Assembly (NCBI GenBank): GCA_947090365.1
Contig: CAMUNT010000011.1
Coordinates: forward strand, 1 to 26,436
Reading direction: 5' to 3'
Length of the DNA stretch: 26,436 bases
Source of the DNA: an uncultured Clostridia bacterium
Lineage (GTDB): Bacteria; Bacillota; Clostridia; Christensenellales; Borkfalkiaceae
This document shows, in pieces, positions 1 to 6,851 of this stretch. Numbering within the stretch: the first letter of the stretch is position 1; every line of letters starts with the position of its first letter. A program made the translations under genes and the position numbers. Under the pieces are notes generated by a model that was given only the letters and a program-made list of their open reading frames with translations, ran no database searches and was not told the origin of the DNA.

Positions 1-905
1 CAACGGGAGTTAAGACATTTACTTGCGCGCATAATTCCGAACATACCAAAACCGAGGATATAGCGATAGACGAAACCGCTCACTCATTCGGCGAATGGAC
101 TGAAATTAAACCCGCCGACTGTACCCATAAAGGCGAAGAAACGCGCGTGTGCGCATATAACTCCGCGCACAAGGAAACGAGAGAAACGGTCGCTTTGGGA
201 CACAGTTGGAATCCCGAGCCGGTGCGCGTAGAACCCACCTGCACGACGGACGGCTCAGTCACCGATATTTGTACGGCTTGCGGCGAAACCGATACCGAGA
301 TTTTGGTTAAACTCGGTCATAACCTTGAACGGCACGAAGCGCAAGAGGAGAACTGCACGCAAATAGGTTGGAAAGCATACGAAACCTGTTCGCGTTGCGA
401 CTATACCACGTATGATGAAATAGAAGCACTCGGACACGATTTCGAAGCAGAATTTACTGTTGATATTGCGTCGACCTGTATGACAAAAGGAAGCAAATCT
501 AAGCATTGCTCCCGTTGCGACGAAAAGAGAGAAGTAACCGAAATCCCGCTCGGCTCTCATACTCTGACGCGCGTTGAAATGGTGGAAGCTACCGTAACTG
601 CAAACGGGAATATTGAGCATTGGATCTGCTCGGTCTGCGAAAAGAAATTTTCGGACAGCAACGGCCAAAACGAAATAGACAGCGTTATAATTCCTATGCG
701 CGAAACCGAACTTGTAACGCCCGACGGCAACGACGGACTTTCTGCAGGAGCGATTGCAGGTATAACGATAGGTGTTATTTTATTCGCTCTGCTTGTCGCA
801 TACGTTGCGCTGTATTTCACTCTTTACCGTAAAGGGACTTTGAAGGGTAAAGCGTTTGAGGTAATCTACACGCCTATGAACGCAATATTCAACAAGAAAA
901 AATAA
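1..905 (+). CDS. Cys-rich repeat surface protein, C-terminal part
   Basis: The reading frame is open from the first base (first full codon at 3), so the gene begins outside the window; about 300 residues are visible. They contain five units of roughly 40-45 residues. Each ends in a motif like LGHSW, LGHNL or LGHDF and most carry a Cys-x2-Cys pair with an extra upstream Cys (for example CTACGE, CSRCDY, CSRCDE, CSVCEK). A C-terminal membrane segment follows (from GAIAGITIGVILFALLVAY), then a short basic tail ending NKKK. Such Cys-pair repeats are common in large, secreted or membrane-anchored surface proteins of gut Clostridia. The repeats are probably extracellular and tethered by this helix; the Cys pairs could bind metal or form disulfides. 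Function is unknown. GTG 147 is an internal codon, not the start. The gene is richer in GC than its right-hand neighbours. Confidence 0.8.
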   Translation, partial: TGVKTFTCAHNSEHTKTEDIAIDETAHSFGEWTEIKPADCTHKGEETRVCAYNSAHKETRETVALGHSWNPEPVRVEPTCTTDGSVTDICTACGETDTEILVKLGHNLERHEAQEENCTQIGWKAYETCSRCDYTTYDEIEALGHDFEAEFTVDIASTCMTKGSKSKHCSRCDEKREVTEIPLGSHTLTRVEMVEATVTANGNIEHWICSVCEKKFSDSNGQNEIDSVIIPMRETELVTPDGNDGLSAGAIAGITIGVILFALLVAYVALYFTLYRKGTLKGKAFEVIYTPMNAIFNKKK

Positions 906-945
906 GCAGAATAATGTTCACTGAGAAAAATTGAACGTAGAATAG

Positions 946-988
946 AAAAAGGCCGATAGCGGAGTAAAATCCATTGTCGGCCTTTTTT
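946..988 (+). terminator. Rho-independent terminator of the surface-protein gene
   Basis: The stem GGCCGA (951-956) pairs with TCGGCC (977-982), with an inner GGA/TCC pairing. A-rich bases precede it and six T follow. It ends transcription of the upstream gene before the next promoter. Confidence 0.85.
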
Positions 989-1077
989 ATTTATTGGGGC
1001 TTTAAAGACTTGTTATATTGAGAAAGAAATGTTAGAATATAAAAAAATTAAGGCATTTAAAAATTCTAATATAATTC

Positions 1078-1106
1078 TTGCTTTTAATGTTACAAATTGA
1101 TATAAT
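1078..1106 (+). promoter_or_regulatory. Sigma-A promoter of the nfn operon
   Basis: TTGCTT (1078-1083), a 17-bp spacer and a perfect TATAAT (1101-1106). Only six bases separate the -10 from the ATG at 1113, so the predicted transcript starts at or next to the start codon. Confidence 0.75.
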
Positions 1107-1112
1107 GTAAAT

Positions 1113-1364
1113 ATGGAAAAAGAAAAAATTTGTTTTGTAAACGTTGATTTTGTCAACGATCCGAACGTTGCCGGTTATGGGTACTGGTATATTTGTGAGA
1201 TAGCGGGTGTAGCCGTCGGAGATAAAGTCGTTGCACCGCTTGGCAGACATAATAATTTGCAGGAAGGAATAGTGCGCGGTATTATGTTTGACGTTGAGGA
1301 AAACGCGCCGTATCCTATGTACGGCTTAAAGTATATAAGAAAAGTTGTAAAAAACGATGTATAA
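1113..1364 (+). CDS. Small protein resembling the PriA N-terminal (3'BD) domain
   Basis: 83 residues. The central stretch VGDKVVAPLGRHNNLQEGIV resembles the loop and strand of the PriA helicase N-terminal 3'-end-binding domain (pattern VGxrVxVPFGxrxxxGiV). The upstream strand, FVNVDFVND, fits the first beta strand of that domain. No helicase part is attached. I infer a small single-domain beta protein of the same fold; DNA binding is not shown. The ATG lies six bases after the -10 box and no Shine-Dalgarno sequence is visible, which suggests a leaderless mRNA. The gene overlaps nfnA by 8 bases (ATGTATAA), so the two are probably translationally coupled. A role linked to Nfn is possible but unsupported beyond position. 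Confidence 0.65.
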   Translation: MEKEKICFVNVDFVNDPNVAGYGYWYICEIAGVAVGDKVVAPLGRHNNLQEGIVRGIMFDVEENAPYPMYGLKYIRKVVKNDV

Positions 1365-2196
1365 GATTATTGCTAAGCGTGAATTGAATTCAACCGTCAC
1401 AATGATGGATATATACGCTCCGTTGGTTGCTAAAAAAGCTCAGGCGGGGCAATTTATTATTCTGCGTGTTGATGCCGACGGCGAGAGAATACCTCTTACC
1501 GTTGCGGGGTTTGACAGGAATGCCGGAACGGTTAAAATTATATTTCAGGTTGTCGGGGCGACCACATATCTTTTAAATAAGAAAAATGCAGGAGAATGTA
1601 TTCAGGATTTTGTCGGTCCGCTCGGATGTGCTACGCGCATTGAAAATTTAAAAAAGGTCTGTATCGTAGGCGGCGGTGTAGGGTGCGCCATCGCTTTACC
1701 TCTGGCTGAAAAATTGCACGAGGAAGGCGCGGAAGTTCACTCGATAATCGGATTCAGAAATAAAGATTTAATTATTCTGGAAAAGGAATTCAGGCTGTGT
1801 TCCGATAAACTGACGGTTATGACTGACGACGGAAGCTACGGCCGCAAAGGATTGGTTACGGCTCCGCTTGAAGAGTTTATAAGCAACGGGCAAGTCTACG
1901 ATAAAGTGTTTGCTATCGGCCCGCTTGTTATGATGAAATGCATCGTTGCCGTTACTAAGCCTAAAAACGTTCCTACAAGCGTTTCTATGAATCCTATAAT
2001 GATTGACGGTACGGGAATGTGCGGCGGTTGCCGTTTAACAGTTGACGGTAAAATTAAATTCGCTTGCGTGGACGGCCCCGATTTTGACGGATTTTACGTT
2101 GATTTTGACGAGGCAATGGCACGCGCTAAAATGTATAAAGATTTTGAAATCAAAGCGTGTAAAGATTGTAATCTTTTAAAAGCTGAGGTGAAGTAA
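1357..2196 (+). CDS. nfnA: NfnA, FAD/[2Fe-2S] subunit of NADH-dependent ferredoxin:NADP+ oxidoreductase
   Basis: 279 residues, normal for the sulfide dehydrogenase/dihydroorotate dehydrogenase-like reductase family. The N-terminal FAD barrel has the GQFIILR strand and the flavin-binding stretch GERIPLT (42-48). The NAD-binding fold carries GGGVGCA (105-111). The C-terminal [2Fe-2S] site shows D217, C222, C225 and C237; an Asp plus three Cys is the known ligand set of NfnA, unlike the four Cys of PyrK. With NfnB it forms the cytosolic complex that bifurcates electrons from NADPH to ferredoxin and NAD+, or runs the reverse reaction. Its stop overlaps the nfnB start (TAATG). Immediate adjacency to an NfnB-type subunit favours Nfn over PyrK. 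Confidence 0.9.
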   Translation: MYKIIAKRELNSTVTMMDIYAPLVAKKAQAGQFIILRVDADGERIPLTVAGFDRNAGTVKIIFQVVGATTYLLNKKNAGECIQDFVGPLGCATRIENLKKVCIVGGGVGCAIALPLAEKLHEEGAEVHSIIGFRNKDLIILEKEFRLCSDKLTVMTDDGSYGRKGLVTAPLEEFISNGQVYDKVFAIGPLVMMKCIVAVTKPKNVPTSVSMNPIMIDGTGMCGGCRLTVDGKIKFACVDGPDFDGFYVDFDEAMARAKMYKDFEIKACKDCNLLKAEVK

Positions 2197-3611
2197 TGGG
2201 AATACAACCAAAGAAAAATAATATGCCCATGCAAGAACCCTCAAAACGAATACATAATTTTGACGAAGTTGCGCTTGGGTATACAGAACAGCTTGCGGTT
2301 GCAGAGGCTCAAAGGTGCTTAAATTGTAAAAATAAACCCTGTGTTATGGGTTGCCCCGTCAATATTTCCATACCCGACTTTATTTCGGAAATCAAAAATG
2401 GAAATTTTGAAAAAGCTTATTCAGTTATAGCGGAAAATTCTTCCTTGCCTTCCGTATGCGGAAGGGTTTGTCCGCAGGAAACTCAATGTGAAAGTAAATG
2501 CACTTTGGGCATAAAATTTGAGCCTGTGGCAATAGGGCGTCTTGAAAGGTTTGTTGCGGATTATCACAATTCACTGTCTGACGGTAAGGTTGTTCTTCCC
2601 CTCTTAAAAAATATAGAGGTTGCCGTTGTCGGTTCGGGGCCGTCTGGATTGTCCTGTGCCGGAGAGCTTGCGAAAAGGGGATACAAAGTTACGGTATTTG
2701 AAGCCCTGCACAAGCTCGGAGGAGTGCTTGTATACGGAATTCCCGAATTCAGGTTGCCTAAATGTATAGTTGATAAAGAAATTGAATCTTTAAAAAAACG
2801 TGGAGTCATATTCGAAACAAACGTAGTTATAGGTAAAACTAAAACTATTGACGAGCTTATGCACGACGGCTTTAAAGCTGTATTTATAGGTACGGGTGCC
2901 GGTTTACCTAAATTTATGGGAATTGCCGGTGAGGGACTGAACGGCGTATATTCAGCAAATGAATTTCTTACACGCGCAAATTTAATGAAAGCGTATAAGG
3001 CAAATTCACATACCCCGATAATGCAAGCTAAAAGCGTAGCCGTAATCGGGGGCGGGAACGTTGCTATGGACGCCGCAAGAACAGCTAAGCGCTTAGGTGC
3101 GGAAAACGTGTATATTATATACAGACGCTCGATGAATGAGTTGCCGGCGCGCAGGGAAGAAGTTGAACACGCAGAAGAAGAGGGCGTTAAATTTGAAGTT
3201 TTGCGTAGTCCTGTTGAAATCTTAGGCTACGAAACCGAAGACGATTCGGGAAAATTTAAAAAAGGCTTTGTCAGAGGTCTTAAAGTTCGCAAATGCGAGC
3301 TGGGTGAACCCGACGAAAAAGGCCGCCGTCGCCCGATAGAAATAGCAAACAGCGAATACGTTATTGACGTTGACTGTGTTATTACGGCGATAGGAACAAG
3401 CCCTAATCCGTTAATTAAAAATTCTGCTTCTCAAATAGCATTTAGTGAAAACGGTTGTATAATGGCCGATCGAACCGGAAAGACGACAAAAGAAGGCGTA
3501 TATGCCGGCGGTGACGCGGTAACCGGTGCGGCAACGGTAATACTTGCAATGGGGGCAGGTAAGCTTGCCGGTGAAGAAATCGATAAATATTTGTCTTGTA
3601 TGAATAATTAA
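2196..3611 (+). CDS. nfnB: NfnB, FAD/[4Fe-4S] bifurcating subunit (GltD-like)
   Basis: 471 residues, the usual length; often annotated as homotetrameric NADPH-dependent glutamate synthase. Two ferredoxin-like Cys clusters lie near the N-terminus: C41, C44, C49, C53 and C88, C92, C98, C102, the last within CGRVCPQETQCESKC. They support two [4Fe-4S] clusters. The FAD dinucleotide motif is GSGPSG (146-151), the NADPH fold has GGGNVA (285-290) and the second FAD contact is GGDAVTGAATV (from 438). In Nfn this subunit holds the bifurcating flavin and binds NADPH. No glutaminase or synthase large chain is adjacent, while nfnA overlaps directly upstream, so transhydrogenase rather than glutamate synthase is the better reading. 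Confidence 0.9.
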   Translation: MGIQPKKNNMPMQEPSKRIHNFDEVALGYTEQLAVAEAQRCLNCKNKPCVMGCPVNISIPDFISEIKNGNFEKAYSVIAENSSLPSVCGRVCPQETQCESKCTLGIKFEPVAIGRLERFVADYHNSLSDGKVVLPLLKNIEVAVVGSGPSGLSCAGELAKRGYKVTVFEALHKLGGVLVYGIPEFRLPKCIVDKEIESLKKRGVIFETNVVIGKTKTIDELMHDGFKAVFIGTGAGLPKFMGIAGEGLNGVYSANEFLTRANLMKAYKANSHTPIMQAKSVAVIGGGNVAMDAARTAKRLGAENVYIIYRRSMNELPARREEVEHAEEEGVKFEVLRSPVEILGYETEDDSGKFKKGFVRGLKVRKCELGEPDEKGRRRPIEIANSEYVIDVDCVITAIGTSPNPLIKNSASQIAFSENGCIMADRTGKTTKEGVYAGGDAVTGAATVILAMGAGKLAGEEIDKYLSCMNN

Positions 3612-3635
3612 ATTTAAAAGAAGGAAAATATTGGT

Positions 3636-4049
3636 ATGTTTATTGTAGAAGAACTGAATGATATAATTGAAACATGCGAAAGTATAAACGTTTATAACGA
3701 CGGATTAACAGCGGTTTACGGTGCCGATGAAGCGCCGTATAATAATATAATCGAAGAGTGGATATTGTTAACTGAAAATTCCCATGAAATGCCTGCTTTC
3801 GGTGTCAGTTTGAATAAAGAAACTACGGAAGCAATGAGTATCGGGCTTTGGGTTGAATTTGTATTCGATAAACAGTGCGCGCATAATGAGATGCCGTTTG
3901 AAAAATTGCTTGTAAAGGTAGAAAAGCAGTCACAGGGCTTTAATATTATTCGATATAATTCGATGGACGGTTATAGCGGTAGATGTTTCTATTTCGACCT
4001 TGTTGACAGAGATATGTCTGTTTTTTATGACGTTTTAACCAATTTATAG
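3636..4049 (+). CDS. Hypothetical acidic protein downstream of nfnB
   Basis: 137 residues, not recognised. It is acidic, with no signal peptide, membrane segment or Cys cluster. The N-terminus looks helical (EELNDIIETCESI); the rest looks like mixed strand and helix, with aromatic residues near YRYNSMDGYSGRCFYFD-like positions 105-120. An AGAAGG ribosome site (3619-3624) lies 11 bases before the ATG. It follows nfnB by 24 bases and precedes the shared terminator, so it is probably the last gene of the nfn transcript. No function can be assigned. Confidence 0.7.
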   Translation: MFIVEELNDIIETCESINVYNDGLTAVYGADEAPYNNIIEEWILLTENSHEMPAFGVSLNKETTEAMSIGLWVEFVFDKQCAHNEMPFEKLLVKVEKQSQGFNIIRYNSMDGYSGRCFYFDLVDRDMSVFYDVLTNL

Positions 4050-4083
4050 TATTTAAATAGTATTATGCCAGGCATAAAAAGAT

Positions 4084-4117
4084 AAAGCCCGCGAAAACCA
4101 AATTTTCGCGGGCTTTT
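4084..4117. terminator. Bidirectional terminator between convergent operons
   Basis: A perfect 14-bp stem, AAAGCCCGCGAAAA (4084-4097) with TTTTCGCGGGCTTT (4103-4116), and a 5-base loop. A and T tracts on both sides allow it to serve the nfn operon on the plus strand and the TSCPD gene on the minus strand. Confidence 0.9.
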
Positions 4118-4135
4118 AGTATAGTTTTAATTCGA

Positions 4136-4399
4136 TTATTTTGCGGATTCTTCTTTTGATTTCTTATACGCAGAAATTGCTTTTGAAAGCTGGTCGGGGC
4201 AGGAAGTGTTATTTTTACATTTAATGCCTGAAAGCAAGACTTCAAGCTCGTTGATATTTCTTCCTTCAACCAACTTGCCTACGCCCTGCAAATTTCCGCT
4301 GCATCCGCCGATAAATTTAACGCAGTGAATTCTGTTCTCACTGTCAACTTCAAATAAAATTTGTCTTGAACATGTTCCGGATGTATAATAAACAAACAT
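4136..4399 (-). CDS. TSCPD-domain protein (TIGR03905 family)
   Basis: 87 residues. The eponymous motif TSCPD lies at residues 65-69, and the conserved GGCSGN at 31-36. Cys at 10, 26, 33, 61 and 67 could bind metal. The TSCPD domain is also found at the C-terminus of some class II ribonucleotide reductases, but this stand-alone form, common in Clostridia, has no known activity. The ribosome site AGGAGT overlaps the TAG stop of the DUF4364 gene, 12 bases upstream, so the pair is co-transcribed and probably coupled. Confidence 0.85.
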   Translation of the reverse strand: MFVYYTSGTCSRQILFEVDSENRIHCVKFIGGCSGNLQGVGKLVEGRNINELEVLLSGIKCKNNTSCPDQLSKAISAYKKSKEESAK

Positions 4400-4410
4400 T
4401 TCAGATACTC

Positions 4411-4935
4411 CTAATCACATAAATTTTCATATATTACCGAATAAAGGTCGGCGGCCTTTTCTTCCCATTTTTTGTAAATCGCTTTTGCTGTTTTTTTGTC
4501 TGGAACGGCAAATTTCAGCTCTAACAGCGGTTGTACAGGTGCCAGAATTCTTAATGAAACGGTATACGTTCCATCACCGTTCTGAAAGTAGTCTGCACGG
4601 CAATCTTGTTTGTTACGGTATCTTGCGCTGTTCTTTTTTACGAATTGGGAAATTTCTTCTCTTACGCTTTTAGGAATATTAATGTAGAAGTTAGCAAGAG
4701 TTTCACGTCCATCGGGGGTAATAGTGTAAAGAGGGTCTTCATCCTCACTGATGATGAAAATAAAATTATCGTCTATTAGCTTATGAATGACGTTTACGCA
4801 ATCCATATACCCCATCCAGTTGTTGGTAGATGAGCACATATCGACTAACGTTCGCTCCGAAATCGTACCTTCCATCTTATCAAAGACGAAAAGAATTATT
4901 AATTTGTTGATTGATGTTTCGCCTGTATTCAACAT
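4411..4935 (-). CDS. DUF4364 family protein, winged-helix-like
   Basis: 174 residues. The N-terminal ~75 residues look like a winged helix (helix INKLIILFVFDKM, then a DCVNVIHKLIDDNFI-type recognition segment and the wing-like PLYTITPDGRETL). The C-terminal half is a strand-rich domain ending in a helix. This matches DUF4364, a Clostridia family of presumed transcription regulators with no assigned ligand. It has its own strong promoter but no clear Shine-Dalgarno before the ATG; the first ~20 transcribed bases are U- and A-rich. It is first in a two-gene operon with the TSCPD protein and is transcribed away from the unknown gene at 5072, which it may regulate; that is inference from the arrangement only. 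Confidence 0.8.
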   Translation of the reverse strand: MLNTGETSINKLIILFVFDKMEGTISERTLVDMCSSTNNWMGYMDCVNVIHKLIDDNFIFIISEDEDPLYTITPDGRETLANFYINIPKSVREEISQFVKKNSARYRNKQDCRADYFQNGDGTYTVSLRILAPVQPLLELKFAVPDKKTAKAIYKKWEEKAADLYSVIYENLCD

Positions 4936-4965
4936 AATTAACTAAAAAAAGTAAAAGTTTTATTT

Positions 4966-4994
4966 ATTATACATAATTATTTGCATAAAATCAA
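4966..4994 (-). promoter_or_regulatory. Sigma-A promoter of the DUF4364-TSCPD operon
   Basis: On the minus strand: TTGATT (4989-4994), 17-bp spacer, perfect TATAAT (4966-4971). The predicted start is about 24 bases before the ATG. Confidence 0.8.
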
Positions 4995-5034
4995 GATATT
5001 TGGTTGAAAAAACATTTAATTTTCAAATTATGTG

Positions 5035-5043
5035 TGCTATAAT
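5035..5043 (+). promoter_or_regulatory. Extended -10 promoter for the gene at 5072
   Basis: TGCTATAAT is a full TGn-extended -10 (TATAAT at 5038-5043). The -35 position (TTTAAT) is poor, as is usual when the extension is present. The divergent DUF4364 promoter lies about 40 bp away. Confidence 0.65.
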
Positions 5044-5071
5044 AGCTTAGAGGAATTATTTAAGGTGAAAT

Positions 5072-5806
5072 ATGAAAAGCACAAAGGAACAAGTTTCTGA
5101 ATTTCTTGAAAAATGCGACGAGCTGACAAATTGCAAATTTATAATGGCCACTACTAAGATAAAGGATTTGTTGAAGTGTATTGTCAACAGTCCGGAGCTT
5201 TACGGCCTGTTTGATAAAGTGACTAAGGATTTTAATTACGTTGAACAGAAACAGGCGTGTCTGATTAGCGGAAGCGCATCGTTTATGGGTAAAGTAGTTC
5301 TTCCGCAAACGATTGGTCAGAGACTTGCGTTTATTTTCTGTCTTTTGGTGGAAATTGACAGAGATACGATCAATCTCAACGATTTTCTGCAAGTGTATTT
5401 CCGCGAGGACGGAAGTTATTTTGCAAGCTATAAGGCTTTTTGCAATACAATCATTGTCGGACTTGCCGATCTTATAAGAGAGGTATTTAAAGAGCAATTG
5501 AACAAAATTGAAAACGACGCCGATACGAACGGCTCAGTCAATGCAGAAAAGGCAAAATTGCTGTCATCAATCGTTCTTACTGTCGAAGCCGAAAAAGAAT
5601 ATATCTTAGCCGTTGCGCCGAAGGAAGAGAGGGAAGGCGCCGTTAAGATGCTTACAGAATTGATCTTTGCCGTAAAAAATGAAAATGAAGGGTTTATCGA
5701 CGCACTGCTTTTTGGGTACAATTATTTCGTTTTATACAACCGTTGCGTAAGCGATAACGTTGCACCGCTTTTAGAATTAATTGCGGAGTTTGAAACATTA
5801 TTATGA
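5072..5806 (+). CDS. Hypothetical helical protein coupled to a Nudix hydrolase
   Basis: 244 residues, not recognised. It appears almost wholly helical and acidic, with no signal peptide or convincing membrane segment; the most hydrophobic run is LAFIFCLLVEI near residue 86. An AAGGTGA ribosome site (5062-5068) precedes the ATG. The stop overlaps the Nudix start (ATGA), so the two are translationally coupled and likely act together or need matched amounts. Family membership and function are unknown. Confidence 0.75.
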   Translation: MKSTKEQVSEFLEKCDELTNCKFIMATTKIKDLLKCIVNSPELYGLFDKVTKDFNYVEQKQACLISGSASFMGKVVLPQTIGQRLAFIFCLLVEIDRDTINLNDFLQVYFREDGSYFASYKAFCNTIIVGLADLIREVFKEQLNKIENDADTNGSVNAEKAKLLSSIVLTVEAEKEYILAVAPKEEREGAVKMLTELIFAVKNENEGFIDALLFGYNYFVLYNRCVSDNVAPLLELIAEFETLL

Positions 5807-6327
5807 ATCTTGAAGAAAAGAAATTAATGTCAAAAACCGTTTTTAAAGGAAAAATACTAACGCTTGAACTTGACGAGGTTGAACTTCCGGACGGTAAAAC
5901 GGCTTACCGTGAATGTGTAAGACATAGCGGCGGTTCGGCCGTCCTTTTTGTCAAAGATAATAAGGTGCTTCTTGTAAAACAGTTCAGGTACGTTTACGGA
6001 AAACCTATTTATGAAATTCCCGCAGGGAAACTGAACGACGGCGAAGATGCGAAAATTGCCGCCGCCCGCGAGCTTGAAGAGGAAACAGGCTATAAAGCGG
6101 AGCTATCGCATTTGTTGGATATTTATCCTACTCCGGGTTATACTGACGAAATAATTCATATTTATTTTGCGGATAAATATAAAATTACGGGGCAGAAACT
6201 TGATGAAGGAGAATTTTTAAATTATTGCTTTATAGATATTGAAACTGTTTTAAAAATGATTGAAAACGGTGAAATAAGCGATGCAAAGACAGTCGTTGCC
6301 GTTTATAAGTTTCTTTTAAAACAATAA
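5803..6327 (+). CDS. Nudix hydrolase, ADP-ribose pyrophosphatase type
   Basis: 174 residues. A complete Nudix box runs from G75 to Y97 (G-x5-E81-x7-R89-E90-L-x-E93-E94-x-G96-Y), supplying the Mg2+-binding glutamates. A Pro-Gly pair (P111-G112, in YPTPGYTDE) about 15 residues after the box is typical of ADP-ribose pyrophosphatases, as is the N-terminal domain with the GKTAYRECVRHSGGSAVL stretch. The expected reaction is ADP-ribose to AMP plus ribose 5-phosphate in the cytosol. It overlaps the unknown upstream gene by 4 bases and ends just before a terminator. The substrate is inferred from family features; other sugar nucleotides remain possible. Confidence 0.88.
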   Translation: MNLEEKKLMSKTVFKGKILTLELDEVELPDGKTAYRECVRHSGGSAVLFVKDNKVLLVKQFRYVYGKPIYEIPAGKLNDGEDAKIAAARELEEETGYKAELSHLLDIYPTPGYTDEIIHIYFADKYKITGQKLDEGEFLNYCFIDIETVLKMIENGEISDAKTVVAVYKFLLKQ

Positions 6328-6361
6328 ATGGGAGTTGCCGAGTGGCAACCCCCATTTTTTT
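6328..6361. terminator. Terminator after the Nudix gene
   Basis: ATGGG-A-GTTGCC (6328-6339) pairs with GGCAAC-C-CCCAT (6344-6355), followed by seven or more T. It faces the convergent small gene ending at 6369 and may act weakly in that direction too. Confidence 0.88.
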
Positions 6362-6368
6362 GGAGTAT

Positions 6369-6587
6369 TTAGTTACAACCGCAACCGCATCCGCCGTTGT
6401 TTCCGCATAACAGATTCGAAAGCGTTCCGTTTTTCCACATACTGTAAAGTAATGCGATGAGTATGGGGGTACAGCTTCCGCTGAGAACACTCTCTAAACC
6501 GTTACCACTGCAACTTGCTGCAAGAAGTAAAAGTATTAAAATCCAAAGACAGCTATTTGTGCAACCGCACTGCGAAAAAATGTTCAT
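6369..6587 (-). CDS. Small Cys-rich membrane protein
   Basis: 72 residues with nine Cys (7, 9, 13, 26, 39, 61, 67, 69, 71), including an N-terminal CGC and a C-terminal GGCGCGCN tail. Two hydrophobic segments (about 13-24 and 40-50) suggest a hairpin membrane protein. A perfect AGGAGG (6594-6599 on the plus strand, read in reverse) lies six bases before the ATG, which makes the gene convincing despite its size. Similar Clostridia proteins are often labelled 'chorion class high-cysteine protein', a name from composition, not function. It is monocistronic. Metal binding or a spore or envelope role can be imagined, but the sequence does not show it. Confidence 0.75.
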   Translation of the reverse strand: MNIFSQCGCTNSCLWILILLLLAASCSGNGLESVLSGSCTPILIALLYSMWKNGTLSNLLCGNNGGCGCGCN

Positions 6588-6607
6588 AAGTTTCCTCCTG
6601 TGAATTT

Positions 6608-6650
6608 CTGCAAGGGCGGTATGTAATATTTTTTTGGTTTGCCTTTGCAG
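6608..6650 (-). promoter_or_regulatory. Possible leader hairpin before the Cys-rich protein
   Basis: CTGCAAGGGC (6608-6617) and GCCTTTGCAG (6641-6650) can pair with one mismatch on the minus strand, about ten bases upstream of the ribosome site. It could be a 5' leader structure. I saw no matching riboswitch consensus. Confidence 0.3.
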
Positions 6651-6716
6651 TCCGTATATTACGTATATTAAATAATATTAAAACTTGCGTAAAAATGTTA
6701 CTCATCTTTTAAATGC

Positions 6717-6745
6717 TTGCATAAATAATTTCGTAATGCTATAAT
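6717..6745 (+). promoter_or_regulatory. Sigma-A promoter of the panT-coaX operon
   Basis: TTGCAT (6717-6722), 17-bp spacer, TGC-extended TATAAT (6740-6745). The transcript would start near 6752, leaving a leader of about 100 bases before the ATG at 6852. Confidence 0.8.
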
Positions 6746-6818
6746 AATTCAATAAATACTTTCGGCAGATACGCTTAAACGCGGTTTGACTGATTACAGG
6801 TATAATATTTTTAATTTG

Positions 6819-6840
6819 CGGATACCCGGCAAGGGATCCG
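6819..6840 (+). promoter_or_regulatory. Leader hairpin next to the panT ribosome site
   Basis: CGGAT-a-CCC pairs with GGGATCCG around the loop GGCAA, giving eight base pairs with one bulged A. The ribosome site GGAG (6843-6846) follows by two bases. The position would let the structure affect translation initiation. The class and any ligand are unknown. Confidence 0.4.
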
Positions 6841-6851
6841 ACGGAGATTTT

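Noticed and set aside
255..668. Long minus-strand open frame opposite the surface-protein gene
   Set aside because: It lies wholly antisense to a clear repeat-containing coding frame, has no ribosome site and shows no recognisable domain.
1357..2196. PyrK (dihydroorotate dehydrogenase electron-transfer subunit)
   Set aside because: The [2Fe-2S] ligands are one Asp and three Cys, and the coupled partner is NfnB-like, not PyrD.
6230..6490. Minus-strand frame across the Nudix 3' end and terminator
   Set aside because: It spans a strong terminator, overlaps two better-supported genes and has no initiation signal.
6654..6670. Tandem direct repeat GTATATTA with 9-bp period
   Set aside because: Only two short copies in an AT-rich intergenic stretch; no mobile or CRISPR-like structure surrounds it.
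6786..6851. N-terminal extension of the ECF S-component from TTG 6786
   Set aside because: The extension is hydrophilic, overlaps the leader hairpin and has no good ribosome site, whereas GGAG is well placed for ATG 6852.
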